Below the pieces are notes generated by a model. The model did not search any database. It had not been told where the DNA came from and saw nothing but the letters and a program-made list of their open reading frames with translations. A stretch of 64,000 bases of DNA, taken from contig CAVRTQ010000031.1 in the NCBI GenBank assembly GCA_963724195.1, positions 1-64,000 on the forward strand, read 5' to 3'. This document shows, piece by piece, positions 1 through 10,824 of the stretch. The position numbers were made by a program, and so were the translations under genes. Every line of letters begins with the position of its first letter. Positions within the stretch are counted from its first letter, which is position 1. Source of the DNA: Solirubrobacter sp963724195 (lineage in GTDB: Bacteria; Actinomycetota; Thermoleophilia; Solirubrobacterales; Solirubrobacteraceae).

Positions 1-5
1 ACTCG

Positions 6-22
6 CGCGCCTTGGTGGCGCG
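6..22. terminator. Short GC-rich hairpin past the M20 gene
   Basis: CGCGCC and GGCGCG form a 6-base stem around a TTGGT loop, 52 bases beyond the stop of the minus-strand peptidase. It is short and has no T-run, so a terminator role is only possible. Nothing else is seen in the first 73 bases. Confidence 0.25.
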
Positions 23-73
23 TTGCCGCTCACGCGCCGTGCAAACCGCGACTTAGTCGGCTCGTTCACGCGG

Positions 74-1257
74 CTAGGCGCACCATTCGGCCGCGGCGAG
101 CGCCAAGACGTGCGTCGTCTCCCGCACCGACTCCAGGTCGACCCACTCGTCCGGCGCGTGCAGGTTGCCGCCAATCGGCCCGTAACACGTCGCGGGGACA
201 CCTTCGTGGACCACGAAGGCGCGCGCGTCGGTGGTCCCGGTGAACGCGAGCCATTCCAGCTCGGACTCGTGCACCGCCCAGTGCGCGCGGCCGAGGACGT
301 CGAAGATCGGGGACGAGCGCTCCAGGCCGAATCCGTGCGCGCGAAAGCCGCGCCACTCGACCGGGACGCGCGCGGCGGCCTCGAAGCGAGCCATGACCTC
401 GTCGAGGTCGGCGTCGACGTCCGCCGCGATCGAACCTCGAGCACGCACTCCTCCGGGACGGACGAGGCCCAGTCGCCGCCCTGGATCACGCCGACGTTGT
501 AGTTCAGGGGGTGCGGGTGCGAAGCGAACCAGCGGGACCGAGGCTCGCGGTTCACCTCGGCCTCCAAGGCCTTGATGCGCTCGATCACGGGCAGCGCGGC
601 CAGCACCGCGTTGACGGCCTGGTCGGCGCGCTCGGCGTGGGCGGCCTTGCCGTGGACGGTCAATCGCGCCCAAAGCACGCCGACCTGGGCCTCCATCGCC
701 GCGTGCCCGAACGGCTCGGGGATGAGCGCCGCGTCGGTGCGCGGGCAGCGCGCACGGCAGGCAGCGGCGCCGTTGCCGGTGCACTCCTCCTCGATCACGG
801 TCTCCACCAGCACGTCGCCCCGCAGGCCGACGTCCCGCAGCGCGCGCACGGCGCCGAGCATCGCGACGATCCCGGCCTTCATGTCGGCGGCGCCGCGGCC
901 GAACATGCGCCCGCCCTCGATCTCCGCGCCCCACGGGTCGTACGACCAGCGGTGCTCGGGCGTGGCCGGGACGACATCGATGTGGCCGTTGAAGGTCAGC
1001 GACCGCCCGCCGCCTGATCCCGCCAGGCGCGCCGTCACGTTCGGGCGCCCGGAATACGGAATCAGCGGCGGTGAGGCGCCCGGCACGCCCGCGTCCACGT
1101 CCCACAGCAGCGGCTCCAGTCCGATCGAGCGCAGCTCTTCGGCCACGATCTCCTGCGCGGCCAGCTCGTTGCCCAGGGTGCTGGGCGCGCGGACGAGTTC
1201 GCGAAGCAGCGCGAGCTGGCGACTCCAGCCCGCTTCGACGGCACTGCGGAGGTCCAT
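74..1257 (-). CDS. M20-family metallopeptidase (ArgE/DapE-like), one-base frameshift
   Basis: Cytosolic di-metal hydrolase of the M20 group, which cleaves amide bonds in small acylated amino acids or peptides; the substrate cannot be read from sequence. Metal-site motifs appear in order: GHIDVVPAT (about residues 91-99), GRGAADMKAG (120-129, bridging Asp), an EEEC stretch near 156-159 with the expected general-base Glu, and a C-terminal HAPDEW with the last His. The ATG at 1257 is chosen because it begins the conserved N-terminal helix. The frame breaks near position 430: after EECVLEV the protein resumes as IAADVDADLDEVMARF in another frame, and the total length fits one missing base. The next gene is divergent and starts 26 bases away, so both promoters must be compact or the mRNAs leaderless. 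Confidence 0.85.
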
Positions 1258-1283
1258 CACGGAACGGTGGCACACTCCGCGTC

Positions 1284-2466
1284 GTGACGGACTTCTACCT
1301 GCTCGACGAGAAGCTCACCGACGACGAGCGCGGCGTCCGGGACCGGCTGCGCGCGTTCTGCGAGCAAGAGATCACGCCCGTGATCAACGGCTACTGGGAG
1401 CGGGCGGAGTTCCCGTTCGCGCTGGTCCCGAAGATCGCGGCGCTGCAGATGGCGGGCGGGACGATCGACGGCTACGGCTGCCCGGGGATGAGCGCGACCG
1501 CCGCCGGCCTCGTGAGCATGGAGTGGGCGCGCGCGGACGGCAGCATGGGCACGTTCTACGGCGTGCACTCGAACCTCGCCATGCAGTCGATCGCGATGCT
1601 CGGCTCCGACGCGCAGAAGGAGCGCTGGCTGCCGGCGATGGCGGACCTGGACGCCATCGGCGCGTTCGCGCTGACCGAGCCCGACCACGGCTCCGACGCC
1701 GTGCACCTCGAGACGAGTGTGCGCACCGACGGCGACGAGTACGTGATCAACGGCCGCAAGCGCTGGATCGGCAACGCCAGCATCGCCGACGTGGTGATCG
1801 TCTGGGCGCGCGACGCGGACGGCCACGTGGGCGGCTACCTGGTCGAGAAGGGCACGGCCGGCTTCGACGCCACCGTCATGACCGGCAAGACCGCGCTGCG
1901 AGCGGTGTGGCAGGCCGACATCACGATGACCGACGTGCGCGTGCCCGCGGAGAACCGCCTCCCCGGCTGCCGCAACTTCCGCGACGTGGCGGGAGTGCTC
2001 TCGCGCACCCGCTACACCGTCGCCTGGCGCGCGCTCGGCATGGCCCTCGGCGCGTACGAGGCCGCCCTCGCCTACGCCAAGGAGCGCGAGCAGTTCGGCA
2101 AGCCGATCGCCGCGCTACCAGCTCGTGCAGGACAAGCTCAGCCGCATGCTGGCCGAGATCACCGCCATGCAGCTCCTGTGCCTGCGGCTCTCCGAGCTCG
2201 CCGAGGACGGCCGCCTCACCGCCGGCATGGCCTCCCTGGCCAAGATGAACCACGCGGCGAAGGCGCGCGAGATCGTCGGCATGGCCCGCGACATCCTCGG
2301 CGGCAACGGCATCCTGCTCGAGAACCACGTCGCCCGCCAGCACGCCGACATGGAGGCGATCTTCACCTTCGAGGGGACCGACTCCATCCAGTCCCTGATC
2401 GTGGCCCGCGAGATCACGGGCCACAACGCGATCTACGTGAAGGCCGGCAGCCCCGTGATCGCCTGA
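1284..2466 (+). CDS. Acyl-CoA dehydrogenase (glutaryl-CoA dehydrogenase-like), one-base frameshift
   Basis: FAD-dependent oxidation of an acyl-CoA thioester to the 2-enoyl-CoA, passing electrons to ETF. The N-terminal helical domain is followed by the family signature FALTEPDHGSDA, the FAD-domain segment KRWIGNASIADVVIVWARD, and a C-terminal FEGTDSIQSL whose Glu sits where glutaryl-CoA-type enzymes keep the catalytic base. GTG 1284 precedes TDFYLLDEKL, the usual N-terminus. The frame breaks near 2117 in FGKPIAA/YQLVQDKL. Removing one base from GCGCTACC restores about 394 codons. The 3' end overlaps the next gene tail to tail by 34 bases. The next gene encodes a paralogue, so these two probably arose by duplication and inversion. 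Substrate is not assignable; a branched-chain or dicarboxylic acyl-CoA is plausible. Confidence 0.88.
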
Positions 2467-3617
2467 CCGAGGATCAGCGTGTGCATCTCGTGCGTGCCCT
2501 CGTAGGTCAGAACCGACTCGAGGTTGTTCGCGTGCCGCAGCACCGGATACTCCAGCGTCACGCCGTTGGCGCCGAGGATCGTCCGCGCCGTCCGCGCCAC
2601 GTCGATCGCGGTCGAGACGTTGTGGTACTTGCCGTAGGAGACGTGCTGGGTCGACAGCGTCCCGGCGTCCTTCATCCGCCCGAGGTGCAGCGCGAGCATC
2701 GTCGAGTTGCCGACCTTCACCGCCATGTCCGCCAGCTTGGCCTGCGTGAGCTGGTAGCCCGCGATCGGCTTGTCGAACTGCACGCGGGTCTTGGCGTAGT
2801 CCAGCGCCGCCTCGTAACACGCGCGCGCCGCGCCCGCGGCGCCGAACACGATCCCGAACCGCGCCTCGTTCAGGCAGCTCAAAGGCGCCCGCAAGGACGT
2901 CGCCTCCGGCAGCCGGTTGGCCTCCGGCACCTCGACGTTGTCGAGCACGAGCTCGCTCGTCACCGAAGCCCGCAGTGAGAGCTTGCCGTGCATCACCGGC
3001 GCGCTGAACCCCGGCGTGTCCTTCTCCACCAGGAACCCGTTGACCTTGCCGTCCTCGTTCTTGGCCCAGACCACGGCCACGTCCGCCAGCGACCCGTTCG
3101 TGATCCACATCTTCGAGCCGTTCAGGACCCAGCCGGAGTCCGTCTTCTTCGCGCGCGTCCGCATGCCCGCGGGATTGGACCCGGCGTCCGGCTCGGTGAG
3201 CCCGAAGCAGCCGATCAGCTCGCCCGCCGCCATCCCCGGCAGCCAGCGCTCCTTCTGCTCCTCCGAGCCCGAGTTCCAGATCGCGAACATCGCCAGCGAC
3301 CCCTGCACGGAGCAGAACGACCGCAGCCCGGAGTCACCGGCCTCCAGCTCCAGGCACGTGAGCCCGTACGCCGTCGCCGACGCGCCCGCGCACCCGTAGC
3401 CCTCCAGGTGCATCCCGAGCAGGCCCAATGCGCCGAGGTCGCGCCCGATCCCGTCCGGCAGCGAGCCCTCCTCGAAGTGCTTCGCCACCACCGGCAGGAA
3501 CTTCTCGCGCACGTACTGACGCACGGTGCTGCGGATGAGCCGCTCCTCGTCATCGAGCTGCGCATCCAGCGCGAGCGGATCGAGCGGATCGAAGGTCGGA
3601 ACGGTGGCGGTGGACAT
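2433..3617 (-). CDS. Acyl-CoA dehydrogenase (glutaryl-CoA dehydrogenase-like)
   Basis: Intact acyl-CoA dehydrogenase of about 394 residues. Visible motifs are FGLTEPDAGSNPAGM (signature 1), KMWITNGSLADVAVVWAK (FAD/substrate strand), FDKPIAGYQLTQAKLADM (helix after the active site) and the C-terminal YEGTHEMHTLILGQAITG with the catalytic Glu. This resembles glutaryl-CoA dehydrogenases more than short- or medium-chain enzymes. ATG 3617 has a TGGAGG Shine-Dalgarno five bases upstream; longer in-frame reading beyond it lies in the neighbour's tail. It converges with the paralogue at 1284-2466 and shares 34 coding bases with it. The reading frame is clean, unlike most neighbours. Confidence 0.92.
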   Translation of the reverse strand: MSTATVPTFDPLDPLALDAQLDDEERLIRSTVRQYVREKFLPVVAKHFEEGSLPDGIGRDLGALGLLGMHLEGYGCAGASATAYGLTCLELEAGDSGLRSFCSVQGSLAMFAIWNSGSEEQKERWLPGMAAGELIGCFGLTEPDAGSNPAGMRTRAKKTDSGWVLNGSKMWITNGSLADVAVVWAKNEDGKVNGFLVEKDTPGFSAPVMHGKLSLRASVTSELVLDNVEVPEANRLPEATSLRAPLSCLNEARFGIVFGAAGAARACYEAALDYAKTRVQFDKPIAGYQLTQAKLADMAVKVGNSTMLALHLGRMKDAGTLSTQHVSYGKYHNVSTAIDVARTARTILGANGVTLEYPVLRHANNLESVLTYEGTHEMHTLILGQAITGLPAFT

Positions 3618-3641
3618 GACCTCCAGGGTACCCCCGAGCGC

Positions 3642-3669
3642 GGCCCGCCGGAATGAACTCCGGCGGGCC
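3642..3669. terminator. Strong hairpin terminator after the S15 peptidase pair
   Basis: GGCCCGCCGGA and TCCGGCGGGCC form a perfect 11-base stem with loop ATGAAC. It begins 11 bases past the stop of the minus-strand peptidase gene (3680) and lies just upstream of the acyl-CoA dehydrogenase start at 3617, so it separates the two transcripts. No U-tract, as is usual in high-GC actinobacteria. Confidence 0.75.
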
Positions 3670-3679
3670 AGCATCCGCA

Positions 3680-6229
3680 CTACGGCGTCGTCGTCGACAG
3701 CGTGAACGTGAGGGTCTTCGAGTAGGACCCGGTGCGCAGCGGATCGTTCGCGCCGATGGACTGCTTGAAGGTCGACCGGCACGGCCTCGCCCGCCGTCGG
3801 CCCGCCCCAGAACTTCAGGCCGGCCCGTAGGTCCCGGCGTTGTTCTTGAGCGGCTGCGCCAGGGCGAACGTGCCGTTGACCAGGCGATTCGTGTAGTACG
3901 GGCTGGTGTCCTGGACGATCAGCGCCGCGTCGCCCGCGCTGCTGACGTCACGTTCGCCGTCGTGCTCGCCAGGTAGTCCCTGGCGACGCCCGGCGTGAAC
4001 GCGCCGAACGAGGCGGGAGTGCCGAGCGTGAGGGCGAGGGTGGCGGGAACGCTCCCACCGACCGTGCCCGGGACGGACGTGATGCCCTCACCGATGGCGG
4101 GCGCCAGGGCGCCAGAGCCGCCGACGATCGGCAGCGTGAGCGTGGACGTTCCGACGTCCACCGACACCTGCGTGCCGGCGGCCGGGTGGATCGTGTACTC
4201 ACGGTCGCTCGAGAACACCATCAGCCCGAGTCGGCGACCGGCCGCGATGACGGCGTCCTTCGCCTGCATGGTGAAGCTCAGGCGGTAGTACGTGCCGGGC
4301 GTGGTGGGCTCGGACACGTAGTCGGAGTTGCGGTTCTCCGGGTCCATCCAGCCGCGCGTGACGATCGTGCCGGCGCCCGTGCCCTCACCGGGGTAGGAGA
4401 CCAGCGCGACGCTGAAGTTCGCACGCTTGCTGAAGGCCGCGTCGATCGCGACCTTGGGCGAGCCGGAGATGCGGATCGCGCTCTTGAGCGGAGCCGTCTG
4501 GTAGACGAGGCGGTTCGGCGAGGAAGCCGCGTTCATCAGGGTGGAAGCGTTGATCGACGCGTCGTCGGTCAGCGTCTCCTTGGCCGCGGCCGGGCGCTGG
4601 TCGAACGTCAGGCCGCCGCGGGTGGCGCCACCCGGCTGGAGCTTGAGCGTCGCGTCCTGCGTGGCGGGATCGGGCCAGTCGGCGTAGCCGGTCGGGTTGG
4701 CGTTGCCGCAGACGAGCGTCACGGCGGCGCCGTCGGCCGCGGTGACCGCGGTGGAAAGCGTCAGGACGTTGCCGCTGATGGCGCTGATCGTGCGCGCGGC
4801 CGGATTGCCCGTGGCCTGCGCGACCGAGACCGAGTTGCCGACGCGGTACTGGCTCGCGTCGGCGACGGTCAGCGTGAGCGAGGCCGTGACCGCGCCGGCG
4901 ACCGTGGTGGAGCGCGCCGGGCACTGGTCGGCCTCACGCACGACCCACGACTTCGGCTCGTTCTGAACGCCGTTGTCCTGGTTCCACAGGTACTTCGTGA
5001 ACCAGCGGTTGGCCATCTCGCTCGGCAGCGGGTTCGAGTGGCCGCCCTGGTGGAAGTAGAACTGGCGCGGGACGTTGTTCTTCTTGAGCACGTCCCAGAT
5101 CTGCGCCGCGTTCTTCGTCATCACGTTGAAGTCGGCGTTGCCGTGGACGAGCAGGGTCGCGGCCTTGATCTTGTCCGCGTCCTTCATGTAGTTGCGCTCG
5201 TCCCAGGTCGCGTTGCGGTTGCCCGACACGCGGTCCTGGCCGGCGGTGATCTCGTCGAGGATCGGCCAGCACACGGAGCGCGGGCGCGTGTCCTCGATGC
5301 GCGAGTAGGTGTACTCGGCGAGCACGTCGAGGTCCTCGCCCAGGTAGCCGTTGTTGCCGTTCTGGCCGCCGGAGGCGGAGTGCGGCGCGCGGACGAGGCC
5401 GTTGGCGCGGTAGTAGTCGTACCAGTCGGAGATGGCGGCGACCGGGACGATCGCCTCGAGGCCCTGGACGCCCGTCGTCGCGGCGGCGATCGGGATCGTG
5501 CCGTTGTAGGACGTGCCCATCATCGCGGTCTTGCCGTTGTGCCAGGCCGCGGCGGTGGTCTCCTCGGTGCCCGTGCGGGTCGTGTAGCCCTTCAGCGCGG
5601 CCGTTGAGCCAGTCGATGACGGCGACGGCGCCGAGCGTCTCGTTGCGGCCGCCCGAGGTGGTGCAGCCGTCGGAGTGGCCGGAGCCGGGCGACTCGGCGT
5701 GCACGACGGCGTAGCCGCGCGGCACGAAGTAGGACTCGTACGCGGTGCTGATGCGCGGGCTCGTGGCCGTGGCCGTCGGGAAGAAGTCGGGGGCGCGGAT
5801 GCGCGCGGCGGGCGGGACGCCCAGCTCGTGCTCGACGCTGAAGTTCGGGGAGTTGCTGCCGCCCGCGTAGTACGGGCTGTCCTCGAAGATCACGGGGACC
5901 TTCAGGCCGTCGGTGTCGGTCTCCTTCGGACGCGAGACGTCGACGTGGATGCGGTCCTTCTTGCCGTCACGGTCGGAGTCGAAGTTCGACTCCACCCACA
6001 GCTCGTAGTTGACCCAATCCGCGGTCGCCGTCGCGAACACGGGCTGCGCGAGCCCGTTCGTGAAGGTCGGGACCGCCGGCGCGGCCGCCAGGGCGGCCGG
6101 CACGGACGGCTCCGCCGTGGCGGAGGCGAGGTTCTTCGGCGGCAGCGGCGCCGCGGTCGCGGAGCTGACCGCGACGATGCCCGCGAGCGCCGTCACGGCG
6201 CTCGCGGCGAGGTACTTGGTGGCCTTCAT
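3680..6229 (-). CDS. Secreted S15/X-Pro dipeptidyl-peptidase-like hydrolase, copy 2, multiple frameshifts
   Basis: Predicted exported serine hydrolase of the X-prolyl dipeptidyl-peptidase/CocE group. It begins with a signal peptide (MKATKYLAASAVTALAGIV, then a TATAAP-type site). The alpha/beta-hydrolase part shows WVESNFDSDRDGKKDR, ESPGSGHSDGC, the nucleophile motif GTSYNG, an acid candidate HGNADFN and the His in FYFHQGGHS. A beta-rich insert and a C-terminal jelly-roll domain (ITRGWMDPENR-like region) follow, ending TLTFTLSTTTP. Indels are inferred near 5600 (+1), 3948 (-1), 3826 (-1) and 3778 (+1). They cancel, giving exactly 850 codons. It follows its paralogue by only six bases, with AAGGA overlapping the paralogue's stop, so the two are one transcript. 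Substrate unknown; peptide scavenging is inferred. Confidence 0.82.
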
Positions 6230-6235
6230 CTGTCC

Positions 6236-8755
6236 TTACGGCGTTGTGGTCGAGAGCGTGAACGTCAGCGTTTTGCTGTACGTCCCGGTACGCAGGGCAT
6301 CCGTTGCCGCGATGGCCTGCTTGAAGGTGATGGTCGAAGTGGCGTTGGACACGGGCGCGTTGAACGAGCCGGGCGCGAACTCGACCCGCAGCGGCTGCGG
6401 GAGACTGAACGCGCCGTTGGTCATGTTGCCGGGCGGGGAGACGCTGAGCGTCGCCTCGGCGGCGGTGGAGATGACCGTGGCGGTGGTGGAGGCCGTGTAC
6501 TCCCGCGCGACGCCCGGCACGAACGGCGGGAACATGGCCGGCGCGCCGAGCGCGAGGCTGAGCGTGGCCGGGACGGTGCCGCCGACCGGTGCTTCCTCGA
6601 GATCGCCGCCGTTCGCCGTGGCGAACGTCTTGGCGCCGCCGACGATCGGGATGGTGAACGAGGAGCCCGCGAGATCGAGCGACACCTGGGTGCCCGGCGC
6701 AGGGCGGATGTGGTACTGGCGGTCGGTCGAGAACACCATCAGGCCGATCCGGCGGCCGGCCGGGATGACGGCGTCCTTGGCCTGCATGTCGAAGGTGAGG
6801 TGCGGAACTCACCCGGGACGGTGGGCACCGTGACCGAGTCCGACACCGGGTTCTCCGGGTCGATCCAGCCGCGGGTGATGACCGTGCCGGTGCCCGTCGC
6901 CGGGAGGCTGACGAGCGCGGCGCTGAAGTTCGCGCGCTTGGAGAACGCGGCCTTCAGCGTCACCTTCGGCGAGCCGGAGAGGCGGACGTCCTGCGTCAGG
7001 GCGTTGGTGACGTAGAGCAGGCGGTTCGGGCTGCTGGCCGCGTTCATCATCGTCGTGTCGGCGACGGTGGAGTCGTCGGTCAGCGTCTCCGTGGCGGCGG
7101 AGGCCGGGCCCAGGGTGAGCGCGCCGCGGGCGGCGCCGCCGGAGCCGAGGCGGACCGTGACGTCACCCTTGGCGGGGTCGGGCCAGTCGGCGTACGGCGT
7201 CGGGTTGGTGGTGCCGCAGGCGAGGAAGACGACGGCACCGGAGGCGACCTTCTGGCCGGCGGTCGTGGCCACGGCGGTCGCGAGCGTGAGCGTGTTGCCG
7301 CTGATGTTCGTGATCAGGCGTGTGGTGTTGGTGATCGTGCCGTCGGCGTTCGTCTGCGGGATCGTCAGCGTGTAGCCGACGCGGAACGGCGCGGCCGAGG
7401 CGACCGTGAGCGTCGTGGCGTTGCTCGCGTCCGCGGTGACGGCGCTCTCCCGCGGCGGGCACGTGGCCGCCTCCCGCACGACCCAGGACTTCGGCAGGTT
7501 CTCGACGCCGTTGTCCTGGCCCCACAGGTACTTCGTGAACCACAGGTTCGTCAGGAAGTCGGTCGGCGCGCCGCCGTGGCCGCCCTGGTGGAAGTAGAAC
7601 ATCCGCGGCGTGCCGTTGACCTTCAGCGCGTCCCACAGCTGGGCCGCGTTCTTGGTCATGACGTTGAAGTCGTTGCCGCCGTGCGCGATCAGCGTCGCCG
7701 CCTTGATCTTGGCGGAGTCCTTCATGTAGTTGCGCTCCTGCCAGAACGGCGTGCGATCGCCGGTCTCGCGGGCGACCTGCGCCTTGATGGCGTCGATCAC
7801 CGGGCGGCACTTGATCCGGCCGGGCGGGTTGGCCTGCTCGTCGCGGCGGGAGTAGACGAGGTCGGCGAGCACGTCGAGGTCCTCGCCCTGGAAGGTGTTG
7901 GTGCCCGTGCCGCCGGCGGCCGAGTGCGGCGCGCGCACGGCGCCGTTGGCGCGGTAGTAGTCGTACCAGTCGCTGATCGCGGCGATCGGGACGATCGCGG
8001 CGAGGCCGTCAACGCCGGTTGTCGCGGCCGCGATCGGGATCGTGCCGTTGTAGGACGTGCCCATCATCGCCGTCTTGCCGTTGTGCCAGCTCACGGGCGC
8101 GGCCTCGGCGGTGCCGTCGCGCGTCGTGTAGGCCTTCTTGCGACCGTTGAGCCAGTCGATGATCGCGGTCGCGCCGAGCGTCTCGTTCGGGGCGCCGGAG
8201 GTCGGGCAGCCGTCGCTGTAGCCCGAGCCCGGGGACTCGGAGTGCACGACGGCGAAGCCCCGCGGCAGCCAGGTCGCCTCGTGGGCGTTGGAGATGTTCG
8301 GGCTCGTGTTCGTGCCGTTGAAGAACGCCTGGGCGAGACGGGTCGACGTGGCGCCGAGCTCGTGGTCGACGAGCCAGTTGCGCGCGCCGCCGGTGCCCGC
8401 GTAGTACGGGCTGTCCTCGTAGACGACCGGGACCTTCAGGCCATCCGTCTGGGTTTCGCGTGGCAGCGTGTAGTCCGCGTGCAGGCGGTCCTTCTTGCCG
8501 TCGAGGTCGGAGTCGAAGTCCGACTCCACCCACACCTCGCCGGTGATGACGTCCGTGGCGCGAGAAGACGTTCTGGGAGAGCCCGTTGACGAACGTCGGT
8601 ACCGCGGGGGCGGCGACCGCCTCCGCGTTGACCCCTGGAGCGGCGGCGACGCTCTTCGGCGGCGCCGCTCCAGCAGGACTGACTGCGACGACGCCGGCCA
8701 GCGCCATCGTGACGGAGACGGCGCTCGCCTTCGCGAGTCGCCCACGCATCAACAT
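6236..8755 (-). CDS. Secreted S15/X-Pro dipeptidyl-peptidase-like hydrolase, copy 1, two frameshifts
   Basis: First gene of the tandem peptidase pair. The signal peptide MLMRGRLAKASAVSVTMALA leads to a PAVPTFVNGLSQ segment shared with copy 2. The catalytic domain has WVESDFDSDLDGKKDRL, ESPGSGYSDGC, GTSYNG (Ser nucleophile), HGGNDFN (acid) and FYFHQGGHG (His). Between catalytic and C-terminal domains lies a Thr/Val-rich insert with ISGNTLTLATAV, also present in copy 2. Frameshifts near 8563 and 6803 separate otherwise continuous homology; the corrected length is 840 codons. ATG 8755 is preceded by GAGG; ATG 8749 is an alternative. The upstream 126 bases are shared with the divergent channel gene. 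Confidence 0.84.
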
Positions 8756-8881
8756 CGTCCTCGACCCCTCTCGCCTCGGAACCCCTCTGCGCGGGAGTTT
8801 GGTGCGAGCGGGCGATGCACGCAACTGTCAGTGGACGGGTGACCTGCGGAGATCTCTCCACAGGTGTATAGGTTGCGGGCC

Positions 8882-10166
8882 GTGAAGCGCGTCCTCTTGA
8901 TGGGTGGCGGCGACTTGGCCAAGGAGGTCTGCCATGCGCTGAAGGCCGGCGGTGCGACCGTCGACTGGCTGGACGAGCCCGATGACGAGAGCGTGCGCGC
9001 GGCGGTGGAGTCAGGGCGCTTCGACGTGGCCTGCGCGCCTTCCCGCGAGGACGCGTTCCCCTTGCGGATCGCCTTGCTGGTCCGGCACCTGGACCCGGAG
9101 TTGCCGCTGGTGGTGACGATCTTCGACCCGGCGATCGCCCGCCAGGTGGAGCGGGCGATCCCGCATTGCGAGGTGACGTCGATCGCCGACATCGTGGCCC
9201 CGGTGTTGGCGGGCCACTGTCTCGATTCGGACATCGTCGCCGTGCGGCGCACCGATTCGCGGTGGGTCGGGCTGGACGCGTCGCTGGAGGAAGTGAAGTT
9301 GCCGGAGCTCAAGGCGCGCCGTGCGCGGGCGGCTGGTCGAGGCCGTGTTCGCGCCCTACGACCGGAGCTCCGGGCTGCTGTTCTACGGCGCGATCGGGCT
9401 CGTGACGATGCTGCTGTTCGAGTGGATCGGGTCGATGATCGTGCTCGAACAGGGGGCCATCGACGCGCTGTACGGCTCGACCAAGTCGTTGGCGACCGTC
9501 GGACCGAATTCGGCCGTGGACGACGGGCCGAAGTGGTTCAAGGGCGCGATCGTCGCCTCGATGGTGCTGACGTTGCTCTCGGCCGCGTGCTTCACCGGTG
9601 GGCTCATCAACCGGCTGGTCGACTCGTCCCTGACCGGGCTGATCGGGCGGCGCGCCGTCCCGCGGCGCGACCACGTCGTGGTCGTCGGACTCGGGCAGGT
9701 CGGGCTGCGGCTGTGCCTGCTGCTGCGCTCGTGCGGTGTGCCCGTGGTGGCCGTCGACACCGCGGCCGAGGGCGAGAACGTCGGCTTCGCGAAGCGGGCC
9801 CGGTTGCCGGTCGTGATCGGGCGCGGGGCGAACCCGGCCGTGCTGCGCCGGCTGTCGCTGGCACGGGCACGCAGCCTCGCCGCGGTCACGCCCGTGGACC
9901 TGAACAACATCGAGGCGGCGATGGCGGCGCGCGCGGCGGACGACGACCTGCGCGTGATCCTGCGGGCCGGCGACGGCGACGTGGCCGACGAGACGCAGTC
10001 CCTGGAGCAGATCGGGCACGTCGTCGACGTCCACCGGCTCGGCGCGGTGTTCATCGCCGGTCTCGTGCTCGGGCGCGCACCCGAGGCGGTCGCGGTGCGC
10101 GACGGGCGCCCGCACCTGTTGCAGGACTCGGGGTGGGAGGAATTCCCGCTCTCGCTCGCCCGCTAG
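8882..10166 (+). CDS. Potassium channel/TrkA-type protein with two RCK domains, one-base frameshift
   Basis: Predicted K+ channel subunit. An N-terminal nucleotide-binding (RCK/TrkA-N) domain starts VKRVLLMGGGDLAKEV. Two transmembrane helices (LLFYGAIGLVTMLLFEWIG and IVASMVLTLLSAACF) flank a pore-like loop, TKSLATVGPNSAVDDGP, where T-V-G-P replaces the usual TVGYG. A second RCK domain follows with VVVVGLGQVGLRLCLLL. The order RCK-TM-pore-TM-RCK is unusual, since most channels have RCK domains only after the pore. One extra base near 9320 (CGC[C]GTG) breaks the frame; corrected length is about 428 codons. GTG 8882 is chosen because it directly precedes the Rossmann strand. Ion selectivity is uncertain because of the altered filter. 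Confidence 0.75.
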
Positions 10167-10230
10167 GACATGCGTCCGGCGGAGCGCGGATCCGGCTGGA
10201 TCGGCCGATACAGATCTGCACGAGATCGTC

Positions 10231-10584
10231 ATGAACGCCGCTGTCGCCACCCGCACCTCCACGTCGATCGACCGCCCGCAGCCGCGCGGCGCGGATACCG
10301 ACCGCGCGTCCGGGAGCGAGTTCGAGCAGCTCTGGGCCGCCCTGCGCGACGCCCCTGCGCGTGAGACGCCGGCGCGGGTCGACCCGTCCAGCGCACCGGT
10401 GCTGGTCTCCGCCGCGGCGATGAGCAAAGCGGCGGTCAAGATCAACCCCGACCGGGTGGTCGACGCGCTGATGGCGTTCAAGCGCGACTCGACGCTCACC
10501 TTCACCAACGCCGTCGCCTCCTCGCAGTACGCCGCCGATCTCGCGCCCCGCGGCGCCCCGGCGGCCCGCGCGCTCGGCGCGTGA
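10231..10584 (+). CDS. Small hypothetical protein
   Basis: 117-residue soluble protein not recognised as a known family. The first half is polar and disordered-looking (TSTSIDRPQPRGADTDRASG). The second half, around VVDALMAFKRDSTLTFTNAV, looks helical. Codon composition matches the neighbours, which supports it being real. It starts at ATG 65 bases after the channel gene, with no clear Shine-Dalgarno, and is followed by a hairpin terminator. It could be co-transcribed with the channel. No signal peptide or membrane segment. Confidence 0.5.
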   Translation: MNAAVATRTSTSIDRPQPRGADTDRASGSEFEQLWAALRDAPARETPARVDPSSAPVLVSAAAMSKAAVKINPDRVVDALMAFKRDSTLTFTNAVASSQYAADLAPRGAPAARALGA

Positions 10585-10596
10585 GGGTCTGACACG

Positions 10597-10622
10597 CAGG
10601 GCCCCGAGCGGCGGGGTCCCTG
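10597..10622. terminator. GC-rich hairpin between small ORF and tRNA-Val
   Basis: CAGGGCCCCG pairs with CGGGGTCCCTG around loop AGCG, with one bulged base. It lies 13 bases after the stop of the small ORF on the plus strand and 13 bases beyond the 3' end of the minus-strand tRNA-Val, so it may end both transcripts. Confidence 0.55.
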
Positions 10623-10634
10623 CGCGTGAGAAAG

Positions 10635-10708
10635 TGGGCGGTGCGCGGCTCGAACGCGCGACCTCCTGCTTGTAAGGCAGGCGCTCTGACCAACTGAGCT
10701 AACCGCCC
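10635..10708 (-). tRNA. tRNA-Val (anticodon UAC)
   Basis: The minus strand reads GGGCGGT (acceptor), GCTC/GAGC D-stem, CCTGC-CTTACAA-GCAGG anticodon arm with TAC, GCGCG-TTCGAGC-CGCGC T-arm, and ACCGCCC plus discriminator A. CCA is not encoded. All stems pair. Confidence 0.97.
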
Positions 10709-10824
10709 TTCGCGGTCTCGCGGTGGGTCGCGGAACCGGCAAGCCAGGATAGTCCGCAGTCTTCAGGGGGGCTGCGGCGACCAGAATTTGGCCGTTCAGG
10801 GGACTGACCTAGGAGTGCCCACCT

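Noticed and set aside
4186..5607. Long plus-strand ORF opposite the S15 peptidase
   Set aside because: Arg/Val/Gly/Ala-only composition from antisense GC-rich codons, no motifs; a shadow of the minus-strand gene. The same holds for the long plus-strand frames opposite purH, purL, dnaK and clpB.
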